From: Pseudorasbora parva
Taxonomy: Eukaryota > Chordata > Actinopteri > Cypriniformes > Gobionidae
Assembly (NCBI RefSeq): GCF_024679245.1
Contig: NC_090179.1
Coordinates: 4,469,320 to 4,533,319, forward strand
Length of the DNA: 64,000 bases
Reading direction: 5' to 3'
The position numbers were made by a program, and so were the translations under genes. Positions 11,801 through 26,100 of this stretch are shown here, piece by piece (positions within the stretch are counted from its first letter, which is position 1; each line of letters begins with the position of its first letter). The notes beneath the pieces were generated by a model that saw only the letters and a list, made by a program, of their open reading frames with translations, made no database searches and was not told the DNA's origin.

Positions 11801-14800
11801 AATGATGAAGTGACGTTTCACTCATAGTTACCTCTGACAGAAAACGAAACAATAATTATAATCTGCAAAACTTGAAATGGCTCAGTGATTTACTTCAGAG
11901 AGCAAGTACTAAACACAATCATATGTTAGTGTCACTGTCTCTTGATGATGGATGTGGTCAAGAAGCTGTCAGTGATCAAAATATTGATTTTGAAGACATT
12001 GAAAATGAGTTTTGAGAATATGCTGGAGATGGCGAATATGAGGCAGATGCTGGTAAACGATCTCTGACGAGGAAATATGATGATGGTATTAAACATCTGC
12101 TCAAACTGAATCCTTCCAAGCTCCAAAAGGTAACGAAATAGGTTTTATTTTATTCTTCTGTAGCTGTTACTCTAAAAACAGGAGTTTTATATATTATCAC
12201 GACAGGTAGAGGTCTATCCATGTTAAATATAGATCTGGGTCGCTAACGACCTGAATATGTAAGATGTTTGGTGAAACAGTCATGCATTTAAGGGCTAATT
12301 GCATTTTATTTAATTACATTTTATTTTATTTAATAACTTTTATGTCAAAGATACAGGAGACACATAGCAGCCAATACAATCTGTTGTTTAATATCTGCTT
12401 GTATTGCCTCATGACTGATGAAAAATTTGCTTTGTGTGCAGTAGAATTTTGATGCATTACAATGCATCGTAGAATCGAATCGCATCGAATCGTTACCTGG
12501 TGAATCGTAATCGAATCGAATCGTGAAGGAAGTGCCAATGCACACCCCTACTTAAATACATATCAAAGCTGACATTTTGTCATAATTGTGTGTTTTGAAA
12601 TACACGCAACATACAGGCATTATGTTTACCTCATGTAAATAAGAGGCTGTATTAACTTATTTCTGCCAATTTCCACATTTTTAAAATTACATCTTCCTAT
12701 TTTAAATGTTTATGTTTTGGAGGGGATTTAAATTAGGGTTCTATTTTCCTATTCAACGAGCCCAGCAGGTTCTGTCATAAAAGCCAATGCTAAATGTTAG
12801 GAGGTTTTTTTTTTGGTCCAGACCAAGCAAACTGAACCACAAATGTGAACTCTTTAACGAAGACGCTAAAACGAAGATAATACGTTTGGCCGTCACTGTA
12901 ATTTGGATGCATTAAGATCTAGCCTACACTTTTTTTACTGAAATGCTAGAAAGTATTTACAAAAGCAAAATTTAATCACTGCTCAAAAAGAGAAGGAAAA
13001 ACCTTTAAACATTTGAAGTGGGCCGTTAGTACAGGATTAATTTAACATACACTCACCTAAAGGATTATTAGGAACACCTGTTCAATTTCTCATTAATGCA
13101 ATTATCCAATAAACCAATCACATGTAGGGCTGTCAAAATTGCTCAAATGACGTTCGAATATTCCCTCTAAAACAAACACGAATATTCGAACATCTGGGTG
13201 CGCATTTTGTCAATGCATTACGTCAATAACAGGACAAATTAATACAAAGAGACATTAGCTACTTGTATAGTTTGTCATTTGACAACGTATTACTTAAATA
13301 ATCACACTAGTGAAAGCAGTGCATTTATTCTTTGACAGTGCGACTCCTCTGACCTGTCCCTAAACCCTCATGCTCACATTGCAGTTTTGAAGGCGAAAGG
13401 GGGTCAAACAGTATTAGTATGCTGTTCCTAATAATCCTATATAACATTAATAATTGAAACAGCATTATTTTCCTATTCAACGAGCCCAGCAAGTTCTAGT
13501 TCTGTTATAAAAGCCAATGTTAAAATGCCAGTGTGAACGCTAAGTGGACCAGGACTAGAGTTTGTTTTGGTTCAGACCAAGTACAAGTGGTAAACTCTTT
13601 AATGAAGGCATTAATACGAAGACGAGCACTTGTAGAGCTTTTCTTGTCCAGCTCTTGCATGTTGTTGACTAGTGAATGCTGTGGTATTTGCTAGCTGAGT
13701 GCTCAGCAGGCTGCAGCTCTGGAGGTCCAGCGTCTGGAGGAGCGGCAGCGAGAGGAAGCTCGAGAGCGGCAGGAGCAGCTGGAGAAGGCCCGGCTGAGAG
13801 GAAACCACGCGCTCCGGAGAGAGCAGAACACACAGGTGTGTGTGTGTGTGTGAATGTGTGCTTGAGTCAGACCTGTGTGTGTGTGTGTGTGTGTGCTGGA
13901 CTCAGACCTCTGTGTGCCTGCAGGATGGTGTGCGTATGCTGTGTGAGCTGGAGCGACTGCAGCAGGCTGATCTGCTCCGCCGCAGGCAGGCGGTCCTCAG
14001 TGTCCCGCCCCAGATCTTCCAGCCACTCTACAGACAGGCCGAGCTCCGGGACGAGCAGCAGCGGGATCTGGAGATCGCCTTTCAGGACATCTGCACGCAG
14101 GAGCGCAGTATGTGCCAATGCAGATCTTTGTCACATGAGCTCTAGTTTATGGAAGCTTGTTTTCATCACAGAATAAAAAATAAAAAGGGTACTTCTGAAT
14201 TTGTATCTCACAATTCTGACATCCATCCATCCATCATCTTCCGTTTATCCGGGTCAAGAGTGTAAGCAGAGACGCCCAGACTTCCCTCTCCCTAGCCAAT
14301 TCCTCTAGCTTCCTGGGGGAATCCAGAGGCGTTCCGAGGCCAGCCGGAAGACATAATCCCTCCAGCATGTCCTGGGTCTTCCCCGGGGCCTCCTCTGGTG
14401 GGACGTGCCCGGAACAGCTCCCTGGGAAGGCGTCCAGGAGGCATTCGAAATAGATGCCCGAGCCACCTCAGCTGGCTCCTCTCGATGTGAAGGAGCAACG
14501 GCTCTACTCTGAGCTCCTCTCGAGTGATCGAGCTTCTCACCCTATCTCTAAGGGAGCGCCCAGCCACCCTGCAGAGAAAGCTCATTTCAGTCGCTTGTAT
14601 CCGGGATCTTGTCCTTTCGGTCATGACCCACAGCTCATGACCATAGGTGAGAGTAGGAAAGTAGATTGACCGGTAAATCGAGAGCTTCACCTTACAGCTC
14701 AGCTCCTTCACCACGACAGATCGGTACATCGCACACATTACTGCAGATGCTGCACCGATCCGTCTGTCAATCTCCCGTTCCATCCTTCCCTCACTCGTAA

Positions 14801-15933
14801 ACAAAACCCCAAGATGCTCGCACTCCTCCACTTGAGGCAGAAACTCTCCACCAACCTGAAGTGGGCAAGCCACCTTTTTCCGACAGAGAACCATGTCCTC
14901 GGACTTGGAGGTGCTGATTTTCATCCCAGCCGCTTCACACTCTGCTGCAAACCATCCCAGTGCATGCTGAAAATCCTGGTCTGAGGTTGCCAACACGACA
15001 ACATCATCTGCAAAGAGCAGTGACGAAATCGTGTGCTCCCTAAACCGAACACTCTCTGGCCCTTGGCTGCGTCTAGAAATTCTGTCCATAAAAATTATGA
15101 GCAGAACCGGCAACCAAAGGGCAGTCCTGCTGGAGACCAACAAATTTGACTTACTGCCGGCCATGCGGACCAAGCTCCTGCTCCAGTCGTAAAAAGGGAC
15201 CAAACAGCCCTAAGCAGGGGGCCCTGGACCCCGGACCCCATACTCCCAGAGCACCCTCCACAGGGTGCCTCGAGGGACACAGTCAAATGCCTTCTCTAAA
15301 TCCACAAAACACATGTGGACTGGTTGGGCAAACTCCCATGAACCCTCCAGCACCCTGGAAAGGATATGGAGCTGGTCCAGTGTTCTGCAACCGGGACAAA
15401 AACCACACTTTCTCGGGGAGGCTGAGAAGTGTTTTTTTTTTTTCTGTAGTTGAAACACACTCTCCGGTCCCCCTTCTTGAAAAGAGGGACCACCACCCCA
15501 GTCTTCCAGTCCATAGGTACTGTCTCCAACCGCCACGCGACGCTGCAGAGGCGTGTCAGCCAAGACAGCCCCACAACATCCAGAGACTTTAAGGTACTCA
15601 GGGCGAAACTCATCCACACCCAGAGCCTTGCCACCGAGGACCTGTTTAACTACCTCGATGACTTCAGCCCGGGTGATGGACGAGTCCCACTCCGAGCCCT
15701 CAGCCATTGCTTCCTTAAAGGAAGATGTTTTGGTGGGATTGAGGAGATCCTCGAAGTATTCCTTCCACCACCCAACAATATCCCCAGTTGAGGTCAACAG
15801 CTGCCTGTCTCCACTGTAGACAGTGTTGGTAGGGCATTGCTTCCCCCTCCTGAGGCGTCAAATGGTTTGCCAGAATCACTTCGAGGCCAACCGAGTCTTT
15901 CTCCATGGCCTCACCGAATTCCTCCCAGGCCAG

Positions 15934-15973
<40 letters not shown>

Positions 15974-18900
15974 TTCATTCCTCCACAACTACCCGGGCTG
16001 TAGTCCGCTTGGCCTGCCGGTACCTGTCAGGCCTGATATGACTCCTCCTTCAGCTTGACGGCATTCCTTACTTCTGGTGTCCACCACCGAGTTCGGGGGT
16101 TGCCATCGCGACAGGCACCGGAGACCTTACGAAGGTGGAGAACATGGTCCATTCGGACTCCATATCTCCAGACTCCCTCGGGATCCGGTCGAAGCTCTGC
16201 CAGAGGTGGCATTTGAAGATCTCTCTGATAGGGTTCAGCCAAACGTTCCCAACAGACCCTTACAGTTCGTTTGGGTCTGTCCAGGTTCCTCCCCCGCCAT
16301 CGGATCAAATACACCACCAGGTTGTGATCGGTTGACAGCTCCGGCCCTCTCTTCACCCGAGTTTAAGACACTTGGCCGGAGATCAGATGAAACGACCACA
16401 AAGTCGATCATCGACCTTTGACCTAGGGTGTCCTGGTGCCATGTGCTCTGATGGACACCCTTATGCTTGAACATGGTTTTCGTTATGGACAAGCCATGGT
16501 TAGCACAGAAGTGCATTAACAGAACACCACTCGGGTTCAGATCAGGGGGGCTATTCCTCCCAATCACGCCCCTCCAGATGTCTCTGTCACTGCCCACACG
16601 GGCGTTGTCCCAGTAGAACGATGGAGTCTCCAGTCAGAGCACTTTCCAGCACCCCTCCCAGAGACCCCAAGAGGGCCGGGTAATTTGCACTGCCGTTCAG
16701 CCCGCAGGCACATACAATCGTGAGAGACCTATCCCCGACTCGAAGGGAAGCGACCCTCTCATTCACCGGGGTGAACTCCAACACATGGCGGCTGACCTGG
16801 GGGACTGTAAGCAAACCCACTCCAGCCCGCTGCCTCTCACGATGGGCAACTCCAGAGTGGTAGAGGGTCCAGCTTCTCTCGAGGAGTGTGGTTCCAAAGC
16901 CCCAGCTGTGCGAGGAGGTGAGCCAGACTATTTCTAGTCTGTATCTCTCGACCTCCCACACAAGCTCAGGCTCCTTCCCCGCCAACGAGGTGACATTCCA
17001 TGTCCCTAGAGCCAGTTTCCGTGTCCAGAGATCGGGTCGTCGGGGGGCCTCGTCTAGGATTGTTGCCGATCCATTATGAACCAGCCCCTTATGATCCCTC
17101 CTGCAGGTGGTGAGCCCAAGGAAGGGCGGCCCCACCTCGCTCATTTGGGCTGAGGTGCTCTCATACGAGCCCAACCTCGGGCCTGGCTCCAGTGTGGGGC
17201 CCCGGCTGCACCATGCCGGGCGACGTCTCGGTCCTTGATGTTGTAATAATCATAGTGGGTTTCTGAACCACTTTTAGTCTGACCCGTCACCAAGGACCTG
17301 TTTGCCTTGGGAGACCCTACCAGGGGCATATTGCCCTGGACAACATAGCTCCTAGGATCATTCAGGTACTCAAACCCCTCCACCACGATAAGGTGACAGT
17401 TCAAGGAGATAATTCTGACTATATATCACTCAATTCAGACTTTGTCACTCAATTCAGACTTTATATCTTAATTCTGTGGGGTAATTTGAGCTAAAACTTC
17501 ATATACACACTCAAAGAACAGACTTATTTTTATCTTGTAAACACTTTATCACCCACCCTTTTAAAAAAAATTCTGTGGCGGAAACAAGCTCCCACACTAG
17601 TTAGAGGTGAAGTGTGAGGACTGAAAGGTGAAGGATCCATCACTATTGCTATGGATCGAGCTGATATGCAGAACCTGACCCACTTCACTGTGTTTGTGCT
17701 AAGATTGATCTTCTGAATATTAAATGCTTTCCATCATTTGGTCTTCTCCAGAGGTCAAAGGTGATGTGGTGTTGCAGTTGGTACCTGAACCTCTTCCTCC
17801 TCCGTCTGCTGCTAGTCATGATGATGAGCTGGATGTGACCCTTGACCCTGAGTGTGCACCTGAAGGGGGGGAGCCTGATACCCCAGTGACTGAAACACCT
17901 GGTGGGCAGCCAATCAGAGAGCAGCTTGTCATCGGCAGTGACGGGACTGTAATGATCTCTCTCTCTCTCTCGCTCGCTCTCGCTCTCGTTCTCGCAGATC
18001 CTGGTAGGCGGGCCCTGAGGAGACTCTTGGACCGCATTAGGAGCCAGAGAGAGCGCCAGCGGGCCGCGGCACTGACCTCACATGAGGGAGAAGCGGATGT
18101 GGAAGTCTCCAGTGTTGAAGCAGGATCTCTGAGCAGCCAGGAAAAGGCCCCAGAGGAGAGTTTAGAGGAGCAGGCGCCCAGCCTAACGCACACCGAAGAT
18201 GGTAAAGCTTCTGCTTTGATTTTCACTTACACACGTCTATTATTAAGGATGCACTATTGATTTGTCCCATTACACAGTAATGCTGGTTATGAGAGGGATG
18301 ATACCACTAGGGGTTTAATGATATATCGTTGGCGTAAACGATATGATTCACGATAGTAAGTTTTATTCAAGACTCAGCTTACTGTATAAGGTATAATTTA
18401 CCCAAAGATGAACAATTATGTATTCACCCTCATGTCATTTAATTAAACCTCCAAACACAAATGAAGAATTTTTGTTTTTAAAGGTCCCGTTCTTCACGTG
18501 TTTTCGAAGCTTTCATTATGTTTACAGTGTGCAATATAACATGAGTTCATGTTTCGCGTGTAAAAAAACAGTATTTTTCACACAATTGACTTATCTGTAC
18601 AGCGCTGTTTCCTCTGTCCTAAAAACGGCCTGATGATTTCCTTGTTCTATGAAGTCCCTCCTTCAGAAACACGTAACGAGTTCTGATTGGGCCAGTGCTT
18701 CCCGTATTGTGATTGGACAGCAGTTTAGCACACTTTGCCCGGAAAGGTCCCGCCTCTTACCATAATGGGGAGATGCAAGCGCTGAATGCGTGGGAGAGCA
18801 ACAACACCACGCCCCCTATTTTGCGTGTTCTTGTGGGCGGAGGGTTCGTCAACAAATGGTTCTAGTGACGTCATTACAGCAGGAAGTGCAGCGGTGTAGT

Positions 18901-20133
18901 CCAAACCGGCCGCTCGCTGTAGGCTTTGAAAGGGAACTTCTGTTAAATAAAATATCTCGCTTGGCATTGAACTTTGAGCTTTATAATTTTACAGGTATTA
19001 TTTATGCTCTAACAGCAACATTACACACTAACTAAAGTTTGAAAGATGGAATCTTCTATTTGTTAGTACTTCTATTTGTTGATAACAGCATATTTATAAA
19101 TGATTCTCATTACAAATTTGGGAAGGCTTTTTGGGAAGGACGAATTTGCATTTCCCCAAAAAAAAAAAAAAAAGATAATTTTGAGCGACTCGACTATAGC
19201 ACTTGCAGAGAAGCATTTACTGTGAACAGAAACTGGAAGCTATGCTGTACTCCGTCCAAAACATGCTGCATTAGTGTTGTCACGATACCAAAATTATGAC
19301 TTCGATACGATATCAGACTAAAATATCGATATATCGATACTAAATCGATACCACAGTAAAATAAATAAATAAATAAATAATGTGCTTAATATGACAACAG
19401 AACTTGTTATTATTCATTGTTATTTTTTACTAAAAATTAATGTGGCCAGCATGTTCCTTAGGGTTGGGCATCGTTTTGATTTGAACAATTATTGATCAAT
19501 TACTATTAAAATTATCTCACAAATTTTTGCTATCTCAATGTATTTTTTTACAATGGGGTAATTGTGTTGCAATCGCTTACACACAGCACAAGAAAGCTGG
19601 ATTTCGAATGGTAAATTGAATTTAAAAAGACGAGTAAACAGTAATAAAATAAGAACAAATAAACAGATTACAAACAATAGCACAAATGAATGCAATAGAA
19701 TAGAAGATACAAATGAAATAGACTGCTTTATTTTTTCAGGTAGGCCTAGGTCTAACATTCAGATAAGAAACTGAATTAAAAAAATGCATAGTTACATTTA
19801 AAACAACATTGGATAATGTTCTTTGTAAAAAATTCAATAGCGTACAGATGAAACTATTAAAGTTACACAAGTTGATCAGTCAAGAGCAGTTGATCGTTTG
19901 TCTTTTTGTAGTTTGAACAACAAATGACTGCGGTCCCTTTAAGACTAACAAACGCATGGATCTTGAACACTGTTCCTGTTACTCGTTCTTCCTGAACTGT
20001 TTGCGACTGTGGTTACGTTAATACTCTTCCAGATGTGCACTGATAATTCTTTGAGTGTATTTGACCAATAATAAGCTGGAAAAAGAAGCAAATGTTTGCA
20101 CTTGTATCATGTCAGAGGCGGCTTTATTACGGT

Positions 20134-20198
<65 letters not shown>

Positions 20199-23100
20199 TT
20201 CAGATGTGAGCACGAAATCTGCGGGGATTAGTAGAATTAATTTATGTGCAATCCCGCGCGAAATTCAGACCGATCACTAACACACTGTCATGAGGAAAAA
20301 GTCCAGCAGAACGCGCGTTCGCCGTGCTCAGAGGTTAACCGGGCTGAGTGAGAATATGCCGGTGTGTGTCAAATCGCTGACGGTCAGAGAGGAGAGCGCA
20401 GCTGATATCGATACTGTAAAAACTGAGAATCGTTTCAGATATTCCAGTATCGATATAGATCGAAATATCGATATTTTTGACAACACTATGCTGCATGTCA
20501 AATAAGATATTTGCACTAAACCAAAGCGCTTTCTCAAATCCATCCATTCATAAAAAGGTTACCGGGCAACTGACAAGTAGAGCCAATTTTTTCTCGCACT
20601 GTGGACTTTGAACCCTGACGAACAAGCTAGTCCAGTCGAAGGCACCATGAGCTCGTGCAGAGCTGTCAGAATCAATCCGTGCATATATTAGACAACGTAA
20701 CATTTTGCAGTTTATTTAGTAATTGTTTTAAGGCCATAAAGGTGATTTCAAACATAAAGGAACATACAGCGGCAGCAGGAAGTCATTTCAAGTGCTCTTG
20801 GGGGCCCTAAGCAGCCGCTTAGTTCGCTTATGCCTTGGGCCGGTCCTAGCCTAGAAATCTAGACGCACCCTAGCGGCAGCAAATTTAATCTGCCCGCGAG
20901 TGTCGTCTAGGCACTCTCATTACCCTTCTGAGCTGTGTTCCTCAAAATCTGGACGGCCCAATCACATCGTGTATAGAGTCGGCGGGCGGAGCCATAATGA
21001 CGACGGCCGAGTTGCGTTTGCGTTTTTTTTTTTTTTTTTTTTTTTTTGAGTTGCGTTTGCGTGCTTCTAGTAAACACAGAAACTGGTGAACGGCGGTCTT
21101 TCGAATCGGCTCTGACCACGACTCTGGAAGACTTGGAGTTAAGCTTTTCTCTGAGAAAAGAACAAAGAACGGCACTGAAGTCATTCTTAAAAAGGGAAAA
21201 TGTGTTCGGGGTTTAGCCGACCGGATACGGTGAATGTTTAATCTATCAGTGAGCTCTGTTTCACCGTCGTTGCTCTGGTTGGTTGTAGCGCTATCCTATC
21301 GCGTGCAGAGGGAGTTTGAAAGACAACCGTTTATCCGCCCCTCGGATTGAGCTGTCAATGGTGAGTTTCCAGACCAAACATCTTGATGTGGGTCTGGCTT
21401 GTCAGGCTAGGCCGGCCCTGCATACAAGGACCTTCCGCTCTGTTCACGTCAAGCCGACCCATACTCGAAAAAAACTCGCCGAAACTTGTGAGAAACCGGA
21501 AGGAGTATTTTTAACACAGAAATACTCCATCAAACGTCCAACATTAGTTTTTGAAACTTTGTCTATGTTTAGGATGGGAATCCAAGTCTTTAACAGTGTA
21601 AAAAGCTCGGTATGCATGAAACAGCATTTCACCCCCCCTTTAAAAGATGGCGCTCTAGATTCAAACACCCATGTGATCTTCCTAAATGACAGCAATTCTG
21701 CTGTGTCTTTTATGCCTTTCACATCGCACGTGTGAGCATGAAACCACGTGTATTGTGTCGCTGCCCATGTTAATGTATGAGAGTGTGATCAAAATAAGTA
21801 TTTTTTTTTTTTGTGACAATTTTAAATGTATTGCTTTGCTTAGTTACACCAGGAGGTGGTTGCATTAAATCAGACATTGATTCAATGTCTAATGCATGCA
21901 TTCATTCATTCAAAAGATTTATTCACAAACGTGGATTCATTAAACAACGAAACAAGTCTTGATGACTAAGACATTGACTCCATTCAGTTAACTTTATACA
22001 AAGTAACGTCTTTCAAATTAACTAAAGCAATGAGCATTTTGTGAGAAGCTCATTAGTCCTGTGATCTCTCTGCTCAGGCCCTGATGTGAGCGATGAAGCC
22101 GTAGTGGCAGGAACGCTGCTGCCAGCAGAGGAGCGAGACCAGCTGAAGCCAGGGAGGAGAGCAACACATGTGAGTTCACACATCACCGTTCCTGTTCTCT
22201 GCATGGGACGTTTGGCACACATGATGCAGTTCCCGTACACTAGAGGCTTCAGGCGGCTGAGCTGTGATGTGAAACTACTGTACCTGAAGGGCTTGTGAAA
22301 CACACAAATGCTCCATGAGGGTCTCTACACTTGAACTGAGCTCAGTCATCATTCACCTCAATGCTCTGATAGGAATAGGCAAATGCTAGGGGCGCCACTT
22401 ATCCATGGGGCGCAAAAATGAGTGATTTTTTTCCCCCCTGGTTTTATTACTGGTACTATTTTATTAATATTCATTTGAAACATTACCAAAAAAAACCCCG
22501 CCCAGCGAGGGCTTTAGTGCGTCAGATATAGATTGCGCGATCAGTTTAACATAGGGAATGTGTTGCCGCGTCACCTCTAGACAGGATTGCTTTCATTTTT
22601 TAGAGTGCTTAACTGCTCGTGCCAGACAGTGAAAGCTGCCTAATTATTTATGACAGAGGGCCGAATTCACCGTGTCAAAAAGACAGAAGCCCTCTGATGC
22701 AGGGAAGATAAGGAATAAGGGGATAAAGACAGAGGTAAAGTGATGAATGAACAGTTTATCTAATTGCATAGTAAAATATGAATATTCTCTAATTCCAGTT
22801 ATTTTACCTTAAACTTTATGCAAGCAGCTGTTCTCTGTACTCAAAGCGTTAAATGCATGTTTTTTTTTTAAACGTATCACTTTTTTAATAGCCAAATGTT
22901 TTTCCAGTTGTGCTAGGGGATATATATGGGATATATGCATAGTTTAGTGGAAGATTGCTGACATCTACAGGAAAACAAACACTTCAACAATTTGTCAATG
23001 AATAGTTTGTGCACTAATGTTAGATGCAATTACTCTTGCTATTTGTGTTTAGGCTGTAATGTGGCGTAGGTGCTAACTTTAGTGGTGTAGTTTAAAGGGG

Positions 23101-26100
23101 GGGTGAAACACTCAGTTTCAGTCAATCTCATGTCAATCTTGAGTACCTATAGAGTAGTATTGCATCCTTCATATCTCCGAAAAGTCTTTATCCATCCAGG
23201 ATGGATGGATTCGGTTTATGGACTATTGTATGCAACTAGACCTTAGAGGTAGCAAGCAAAACGGTTTTGCACGTCAGACTAGTGTAACGTTATACAGAGA
23301 ACAGCAATGGAGTAACCGTTAGCGCATTTGAATGACGAAGCACGCGATCGTGTCGTTTACTGATGTTTACTCACGCGACGATAGCCGACAGCACAGACAT
23401 TTGAAGCAGTTTTACTCAGCGGCTGCTTCCAAAGCAGGACCGAACCTTTATCGCTGGGACTGCTCCGTCAAAAACACACTTCTTTGGTATGATTTGGTAA
23501 AGTCCTGACAGCAGTGGCGTGTAAATCCACTTTGAGGCGCGACTGAAACGATGTTGTGAAGCTTCCCGTCATTTCTGCGTTCAAATCGGTTCAAATGCAG
23601 CGCTGCCTTCCCGGAATGCTGTGCTGAAGCGTTGAAGTCGCTTAATGTCAAAGTGGAAGAATAAAGTGGAGCGCGGCGTGGACTATAACCGACATTAGTG
23701 TTCACGGACGACTGGATCTGCACCTGAGAGCAGTGTTTACGGCCGCGCATGTCCTCTCTCGCTCTAGTCCCGCGCGGGCGCACCCTACCGGGAGAAGAGC
23801 CCGTATGGCCCATACAAGGACCTTCCGCTCTGTTCACGTCAAGCCGAGCCATACTCGAAAAAAACTCTCAGAAACTTGTGAGAAACCGGAAGGAGTATTT
23901 TTAACACAGAAATACTCCATCAAACGTCCAACATTAGTTTTTGAAACTTTGTCTATGTTTAGGATGGGAATTAGTGTTGGGCGATATGCCTAATTTTCCA
24001 ATCGTCATATCGTCAGCCTGTGAGATCGCCGATACACGATCTTATCGCGTCGGGGCGGAGCATTCAGTGGCGTAACTTTGTTTTAAAAAGTGGGTGGGAC
24101 AGTCTCACGAAAATGCGTATAGTACGAGTGTGCAATCTCGTGGAATGTATACGTCAAAATGAGCTTTGGCTTGCAAATGGTAGGCTTCGCAGTTTTTCGT
24201 GTGCATATGATACACACTTTATGGCAAATTATAAGGGGGGTAGCATTGCTAATACAGTGTTATATCAGATGTAAAATGTGTACAGTAACAATTGTAGAAA
24301 AATTTGTATTAGGATGTCCAGAAATCAATTAAATATAGGCCTAGTTCATTTATTGATATAGATCTCGTTTAATTATTTCATCTAACACAATATAGTGTTA
24401 GTGTCCAAATTTTTCACGTGAATAAAGGCATAGATTTGCACACTTTAAATCCTCGTATTTTTTTTCTCATTAAAACCGAATATCATCAGTGATTGTACAT
24501 CAAGAACAGGGACAGTTTTTGCGCATTTTGTTTCGTGATTTTACCGGAACGAATAAAACAGTTGGATTAAAGTGCTCTGCACATGCACAAGCCACGAGAG
24601 AAATCTGCACCACTGAAAACAGCGGCAACGAGCGCCAGATCGCCTCTTATTTAACAAACGAAATGATGCTCTTCTAGTTAACCAGATGTGTTGTGTTCGT
24701 ATTAGTTAGGTATGCTGCGTTTGCAGTCCGCAACTGATCCGCTGTTGCATACCACAAACACAGCATTGATTCATTATTTTTTATTTAAAATCCAAAAGTT
24801 TTTACTGAACATGGCTCGTCAGAATTGCAATTCTCTTTGTTTAGTCTTCTAAGTCAGGTTAATAGGCTATTAAATGAATTGAATAAAATGCTGTTTATGT
24901 ATACTATACATAAACAGCATTTTATTCAATTCATTTATTCATATTTAGATTTAGCTCACACAAGTGGCAAACATTTAAACATAGGTTATAGCCTAAATCA
25001 CAAACATTTTAAATTAGAAACTTACAATAGGCTATTCAAAAACAGCCGACTCTCGTCTTTCCTTTCGTTTTTAAACCTTTTAAAGGAAATCCTGCAGTGT
25101 CGTTTCCTTGCTTAACTTGAAAAAAAGCCACGTGTTGACTTTGAAAAACAATAGTATATTTAAAATGATATGCATCTGTGGTTAGGCTACTAGATTTTCG
25201 CGTCAGAACATGTTTATTTTAATGCGAACAATGTTCTGTAGCTTTAATGCAGCAGCGCAGCAAAGAATAGACTCGGTACGAAAACGGCACTGCTGCAGAC
25301 GCAACGCTCCTGGAACGGACTGACGGACAGCATCAAGCTGTCATCCGTTAACATGGGTACGGAAAAAAAAAATACGCACCGCACACGCACTGCAGACGGT
25401 ATATGTGTGAAACGGGCTCCATCGGAACGCGTGTTCAGTGCAGCGGGCAACATACTCCCGCAACCTTCTCAAACCCGAGAGAGTAAACCAGCTGGTTTTC
25501 TTATACAAAACATTTTTGGGAATAGATTCCTGAATTGCATAACAATAATTATTGTCTTAATTGTTTCTGGCCTTGTGTTTGTTTTAGCAATACGTTCATT
25601 CGAGTATAGCTTACATTTGAGGTGATTTAATTGTTTTGCCGTTTTATTTGAGTTCTTTCATTGTGTTATTTATTTATTAAAGCCTATTTCGTTATTTATG
25701 ATTTTTACCGTCAACCTGGTGTCGCAGCCTGTCTATTTTGATGGACTATTTATTTCTGTAGCCCATACAGCGGGCAAGGGCTAAAACACATTATTAGAAA
25801 ATACATTATCTGCTGACATTTAAGTATTTCACTGCACGAAATCTTATCTTAACGGCCAGTGCAATATTTTTTGTTCATTGTTGTTCCGTCGTTAAGTCGT
25901 TTGAAATAAAGCTGCTTTTACTTTTTGACTGATTGTTCTGTTCAAATTTATAGGCTATAGCCTATAATTATAATATAGCAATTTGTTATTGTATTATTAT
26001 AAGTATAAAATAAATGTAGGCCTACATTTATGGAAGAAAAAAATGCTTTAGCCTGATGATGATGATGCCGTTTTCGCCATGGCTTATGTGGATTTGTGAA

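Noticed and set aside
17949..17995. 47-nt intron GTAATG...TCGCAG in exon 8
   Set aside because: Below the smallest intron seen here (76 bp), and splicing it gives a TGA shortly after; reading through keeps the conserved RRLLDRIRSQ frame.
21316..21735. 139-aa + strand frame
   Set aside because: It runs across a TTAA-class element fragment repeated at 23813-23970; non-coding repeat.
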